Source: Actinomycetota bacterium (lineage in GTDB: Bacteria > Actinomycetota > Actinomycetes > Streptosporangiales > Streptosporangiaceae). From it: 17,149 nucleotides of DNA. The notes below the pieces were generated by a model. The model was not told the origin of the DNA. It made no database searches and was given only the letters and a program-made list of their open reading frames with translations. A program made the translations under genes and the position numbers. Each line of letters starts with the position of its first letter. Position 1 is the first letter of the stretch. Below, in pieces: positions 14,069 to 17,149 of this stretch. Where the stretch lies: positions 451-17,599 of the forward strand of contig DPMS01000553.1 of NCBI GenBank assembly GCA_003541285.1, given 5' to 3'.

Positions 14069-16144
14069 TCACGGTCCGGTGAGCCGGACGTTGGGACGCT
14101 TGGCACGATCCGGCGGGATCTTCAGCGTCCCAAGGGCAAATTTCATGACATGGTAGAACACCGGCCCGGCCACGGCATTGCCGAAGTAATCAGGGCTACG
14201 CGGGTTCTGGATGTTGACCGCCACCACCACCTGCGGGTTGCTGGCCGGTGCCAGGCCGATGTAGCTCGACCCGTACTGGCACAGGCAATGTGCCCGGGGA
14301 TCCCACATCTGCGCGGTCCCGGTCTTGGCGGCGACCGAGTAACCGGGGATCTCGCCCCAGGGCTGGTTGGCCAGCGTCGCATCAAGCATGGGCACCTGCT
14401 GGAGGATGTCGTTCAGTTCCTTGGCGGTGGTGGCGCTGATGACGCGGTGACTGGGCGGGCGCCGCTCCGGGACGTACCGGCCACCGGCGGCCGTGGTGCC
14501 AGCGATGATCGCCGGCTGCACCCTGACCCCGCCGTTGGCGATGGTCGCGTAGACGCTGGCCATCTGCACCGCCGTAGCCGCCACCCCCTGGCCGAACGCC
14601 AGTGTGTACCGCTGGTCTCCCCACCACTTCGACGGCGGCGGGAGGATGCCGCTGCTCGCGTCCCGCAGCGGCAGCCCGGTCGGGACCCCGACGCCGAACG
14701 CCCGGTAGTAGTCGTACTGCACCTGCGGGGTCACGTGTTCTGCGACCTGGACCATTCCCACGTTGCTGGAGTGCGCCAGAATGCCGGCCAGGGTTAGCCG
14801 CTCGGTCGGGTGCGGGTCAGCATCGTGGAAGGCGAACCCGCCCACGACGATCTGCTCCGGGACGGTATAGGCGCTCGTCGGCGTCTGGCCGTGCTCGAGC
14901 GCGGCGGCAGCCGTGATCACTTTGGCGGTGCTGCCTGGCGGGAAGATGGCCGACACCGGCAGATCCTGGGTGGCAGCGGCGCACGCCAGGTCCGACGGCC
15001 GGCAGCCCGGGTACTGGGCGAGGGCGAGGATCTTCCCGGTGGCTGGCTGCATGACCACCACCGTGCAGCTGTCAGCGCGGGCCAGGCGGACCTGCCGCGC
15101 GCACGCTCGTTGCGCCTCCCACTGCAGGCCGGCGAGGATCGTCAGCCGGACACTGCCGCCCGCCACCATGGGCCGGACCCGGTCCGCGGCCAGCGGGATC
15201 GGCTGGCCGTTTGTGCCGGTCTCCACGACTTCCCGGCCATCGCGGCCGGCCAGCAGCCGGTTGGCGGACTCCTCGATGCCCGCGCGCCCCTTCATGTCAC
15301 CCTGCGCGGTGAAGGTGGTGAATCCGAGCAGGTTGCCAGCGAGGTCGCCCGCTGGGTAATCACGGGTGTAGGTCGGTGTCAGGTAGATGCCGACCACTTT
15401 GAGCTTGGCCATGAGGGCGGCGATGCGGGCGCCCGTGCTGGTGGGGACACTCTGTGCCAGCAGCACATAGTGGCGGGAACTGGGATGCTGGAGCAGGTGC
15501 AGCACGGTGGCCGACGGCATCCCGAGCGGTCCTGCCAGGGCGTTCGCCACCTGCTGCCGCTGCTCCAGCGCGGTCTGCCCGGGGGCCGACCCGGTGATCT
15601 GCGTCGGGTCGGCGGTCACCGTGTCCGTCAGGATGGTCATCGCCAGGATCGTGCCGTCAGCGGTGGTGATTTCGCCCCGCTCGGCCGGCACAGAAATCTG
15701 GTGCTGCCGGTTCTGCTCGGCCATCGCCTGGTACTTGGCCCCGTCCAGGCCCTGCAGCTGAACGAGCCTCGCCGCGACCAGTGACAGAACGAAGCCGACA
15801 CAGAGCAGGCTGATGCGCAGCCGCCGGGTGGGGCTGCCACGGCGCATGCTGCCACGGCGCGGGGGCCCGGGCGGGCCACCAGGGCCACCGCGGCGGGGAT
15901 CGCGGCGGCCGGGAGGCCCGGCCCGGCCGGGCCCAGGCCGGCGCGCCCCGTTTCCAGGCAGCCGCGCCTGGCCAGCCGCACGCGGCCGGGGGCTGGCCGC
16001 ACCGGGGCCACCTCCGCGGGCACGGGGACCGGGGGCACCCTGACGGCCGCCGCTGGGACGGCGGGGCCCGGAAGTGGCTGGTGGCCGGGCCGCACCCGAG
16101 GGGCGGTCCCGGCCTTCCCGGCCACCTCCGCTTGCCGGGTTCAC
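14069..16144 (-). CDS. ftsI: FtsI/PBP3-type septal transpeptidase (class B penicillin-binding protein)
   Basis: The product (691 aa) cross-links septal peptidoglycan and partners FtsW. Residues 1-108 are a disordered Arg/Gly/Pro-rich cytoplasmic tail with a collagen-like GGPPGPP stretch. One membrane helix spans about 109-128. The pedestal domain begins near AERGEITTADGTILA (154-168). In the transpeptidase domain the active-site serine is S405 in STAK (405-408), the second motif is SSN (459-461) and the third is KTGT (607-610). Six extracytoplasmic cysteines occur as close pairs (348/360, 381/388, 620/622). The GTG start overlaps the ftsL stop by four bases. M100 is a possible later start, giving a length nearer to typical FtsI, but no ribosome site supports it. 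Confidence 0.97.
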   Translation of the reverse strand: MNPASGGGREGRDRPSGAARPPATSGPRRPSGGRQGAPGPRARGGGPGAASPRPRAAGQARLPGNGARRPGPGRAGPPGRRDPRRGGPGGPPGPPRRGSMRRGSPTRRLRISLLCVGFVLSLVAARLVQLQGLDGAKYQAMAEQNRQHQISVPAERGEITTADGTILAMTILTDTVTADPTQITGSAPGQTALEQRQQVANALAGPLGMPSATVLHLLQHPSSRHYVLLAQSVPTSTGARIAALMAKLKVVGIYLTPTYTRDYPAGDLAGNLLGFTTFTAQGDMKGRAGIEESANRLLAGRDGREVVETGTNGQPIPLAADRVRPMVAGGSVRLTILAGLQWEAQRACARQVRLARADSCTVVVMQPATGKILALAQYPGCRPSDLACAAATQDLPVSAIFPPGSTAKVITAAAALEHGQTPTSAYTVPEQIVVGGFAFHDADPHPTERLTLAGILAHSSNVGMVQVAEHVTPQVQYDYYRAFGVGVPTGLPLRDASSGILPPPSKWWGDQRYTLAFGQGVAATAVQMASVYATIANGGVRVQPAIIAGTTAAGGRYVPERRPPSHRVISATTAKELNDILQQVPMLDATLANQPWGEIPGYSVAAKTGTAQMWDPRAHCLCQYGSSYIGLAPASNPQVVVAVNIQNPRSPDYFGNAVAGPVFYHVMKFALGTLKIPPDRAKRPNVRLTGP

Positions 16145-16761
16145 GGCGAGTATCCAGGCGGCACGACACGCACGTCCGGCATGTGCGACGGCTGGCTGTC
16201 GATCCTGCCTGTCTTCAGGTCAAGGAAATGCAGCAGCCCAGGCTCCCGCATCCCGAACTGGCTCGCCCTGGCGGCCAGCAGCGATGGCGACTCCTCGGCC
16301 GCGATCTGGGCCTGGAGTGCCTGAGTGCGCTGGGCCAGGCTGATGTTGTCCTGCTGCAGCCTGGTGATCTGGAAGGACCCGGTATCCAGGATCGTGTTGA
16401 CCAGCAGCAGGCACAGCAGGCCGCCGCCGAGCAGCCCGACGATCAGGAAGACGAAGGGGGTCCGGGAGAACGGGACCGCGGCCGGGGCCGCCGCCCCGCC
16501 CGCTGGCAGTGGCGGGCTGACGGTGGGCCGGCCTGGCCGTACCCGAGCGTCAGCGGCGGCCGGGCCGAGCCGGGTCCCGCCGCCCCTGGCCCTCCCCCCC
16601 GCCGCTGACCGGGTGCCCTGGGCTGGCCGGGTGCCGGGCGCTGGCCGGCCGGCCGGTGAGCGCCGCTGGCCGCCGGGTGCTGGTGCGCGTGCCCCAGGCG
16701 TCCCCGGCGCCGTTCCCGGTGCACGCCGTGTCCGCGTCGTCACGTCCGTCCCCCCGCTCAC
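16141..16761 (-). CDS. ftsL: FtsL, bitopic division protein
   Basis: The product (206 aa) is a small single-pass protein that, with FtsQ and FtsB-like partners, activates FtsW-FtsI. Residues 1-100 are an Arg/Pro/Gly/Ala-rich cytoplasmic tail. The membrane helix is about 102-124 (PFVFLIVGLLGGGLLCLLLV). A short coiled coil follows at about 130-170 (FQITRLQQDNISLAQRTQAL), then RASQFGMREP, the usual FtsL/septum-initiator ending. I chose GTG at 16759-16761: GGGGGGAGG lies about 4 bases upstream and the start overlaps the stop of the preceding small ORF (GTGA). The frame remains open further upstream but has no start codon before it enters rsmH. A second GTG six codons later (16741-16743) is possible. 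Assignment is by topology, motif and position. Confidence 0.92.
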   Translation of the reverse strand: MSGGTDVTTRTRRAPGTAPGTPGARAPAPGGQRRSPAGRPAPGTRPAQGTRSAAGGRARGGGTRLGPAAADARVRPGRPTVSPPLPAGGAAAPAAVPFSRTPFVFLIVGLLGGGLLCLLLVNTILDTGSFQITRLQQDNISLAQRTQALQAQIAAEESPSLLAARASQFGMREPGLLHFLDLKTGRIDSQPSHMPDVRVVPPGYSP

Positions 16762-16955
16762 CGTGCCTCCCCCCTGACCTGGATCGTCCCGTCCTCGCCC
16801 GCCCCGGTCCGGTTCGCCCGGACCCCGTTCGCCCGGGCTCCGTTCCCGTTCACCCGGACCCCGTTCGCCCGGACCCCGTTCCCGTTCACCCGGACCCCGT
16901 TCACCCGGACCGGGTGAGCCGGGCCGGGCCCCTGGCCGGGTGCTGCCGCGCTCAC
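16758..16955 (-). CDS. Small 65-aa ORF of VRVNG-type pentapeptide repeats between rsmH and ftsL
   Basis: I do not recognise this protein. It starts at GTG 16953-16955, overlapping the rsmH stop (GTGA), and ends at TGA 16758-16760, overlapping the ftsL start (GTGA), so it fills the gap exactly. AGGGA lies 6 bases before the start. Residues 16-49 are six copies of [V/A]-R-[V/A]-N-[G/R] with two NG insertions. The ends are MSAAAPGQGPGPAHP and TGAGEDGTIQVRGEAR. It has no membrane helix, no cysteine, and is basic. Of its 65 sense codons 60 end in G or C, as expected for genes in this genome, whereas the overlapping ftsL frame has many A/T third positions and no start codon here. Against it, the T/C differences between GTG and GCG repeat copies change the amino acid in this frame but would be silent in the ftsL frame. 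It may be a real peptide or only a translational bridge. Confidence 0.5.
   Translation of the reverse strand: MSAAAPGQGPGPAHPVRVNGVRVNGNGVRANGVRVNGNGARANGVRANRTGAGEDGTIQVRGEAR
16809..16910 (-). repeat. 15-bp tandem repeats in 36-bp higher-order units
   Basis: The minus strand repeats GTCCGGGTGAACGGG with small changes (GTG or GCG; GTC or GCC) and GGGAAC-type 6-base insertions. Two consecutive 36-bp units (16860-16895 and 16824-16859) encode VRVNGNG[V/A]RANG. All units are multiples of three, so the tract stays in frame in both the small ORF and the overlapping ftsL frame. Confidence 0.88.
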
Positions 16956-17149
16956 GCGGCTTCCCTGATCCGTTCGGCTGCCCGCAGGCGCGCGGAAGCG
17001 GCTCGCGGGTTGGTTGCCACTTCTTCTGCGGACGGCCGCTCCGCGCCCCGGGTGAGCAGCTTGAACTGTGGCCGTGCCTCCGCCAGCGGCACCGGCAGCC
17101 CAGGTGGCGTTGTGTCCACCGCGCGGGCGGTGAGTGCACGCTTGACGGC
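16952..17149 (-). CDS. rsmH: RsmH (MraW), 16S rRNA m4C1402 methyltransferase, C-terminal part
   Basis: Only the last 65 residues are in the window; the gene continues beyond base 17149. The frame was read by hand from the window edge to TGA at 16952-16954. It contains LPVPLAEARPQFKLLTRGAE followed by EEVATNPRAASARLRAAERI, the conserved end of RsmH, where the LLTRGAE and NPRAxSARLR motifs are diagnostic. The enzyme N4-methylates C1402 of 16S rRNA with S-adenosylmethionine. Its place just before ftsL at the head of the dcw cluster is standard. Its stop overlaps the next ORF by four bases. Confidence 0.93.
   Translation of the reverse strand, partial: AVKRALTARAVDTTPPGLPVPLAEARPQFKLLTRGAERPSAEEVATNPRAASARLRAAERIREAA

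Noticed and set aside
16762..17139. Extension of ftsL upstream to 332 codons
   Set aside because: No start codon exists in that frame between ftsL GTG 16761 and the interior of rsmH; the extension would overlap the well-conserved rsmH C-terminus and has poor third-position G/C.

Overview
This window is a very GC-rich piece of an actinobacterial chromosome and holds most of the division and cell wall (dcw) cluster. Every gene lies on the minus strand, so transcription runs from the high coordinates to the low ones. The assignment to Actinomycetota rests on the gene set and order, on an FtsZ with the actinobacterial N-terminus and the DDELDVPDFLK tail, on a polar-growth DivIVA (Wag31 type), on actinobacterial SepF, and on frequent GTG starts. 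MurE carries the DNPR motif, so the peptidoglycan should contain diaminopimelate. FtsZ and SepF resemble the Streptomyces/Streptosporangiales/Frankia side of the phylum more than mycobacteria, but I cannot name the genus.

In transcription order the layout is: the 3' end of rsmH (mraW); a 65-codon ORF of pentapeptide repeats; ftsL; ftsI; murE; murF; mraY; ftsW; murG; murC; ftsQ; a 337-bp regulatory gap; ftsZ; yggS; sepF; yggT; divIVA; and a partial gene for a small two-helix membrane protein with a long charged tail that runs off the window at base 1. Many junctions are 4-base stop/start overlaps (GTGA, TTGA or ATGA), so the upstream block is probably one translationally coupled operon. ftsZ has its own good promoter candidate (TTGACC, 17 bp, TACTGT).

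MurE, MurF and MurC make the UDP-MurNAc-peptide, MraY and MurG make lipid I and lipid II, FtsW and FtsI polymerise and cross-link at the septum, FtsQ and FtsL regulate that pair, FtsZ and SepF form and anchor the ring, and DivIVA organises the poles.

Two genes expected from the common actinobacterial order are absent. murD is missing between mraY and ftsW (85 bp remain), and pgeF (ylmD) is missing between ftsZ and yggS (84 bp containing a hairpin). The least ordinary features are the coupled repeat ORF between rsmH and ftsL, and an insertion of about 105 residues in extracytoplasmic FtsQ that contains six copies of a His-Ser hexapeptide. I see no mobile element, tRNA, rRNA, CRISPR array or phage gene.
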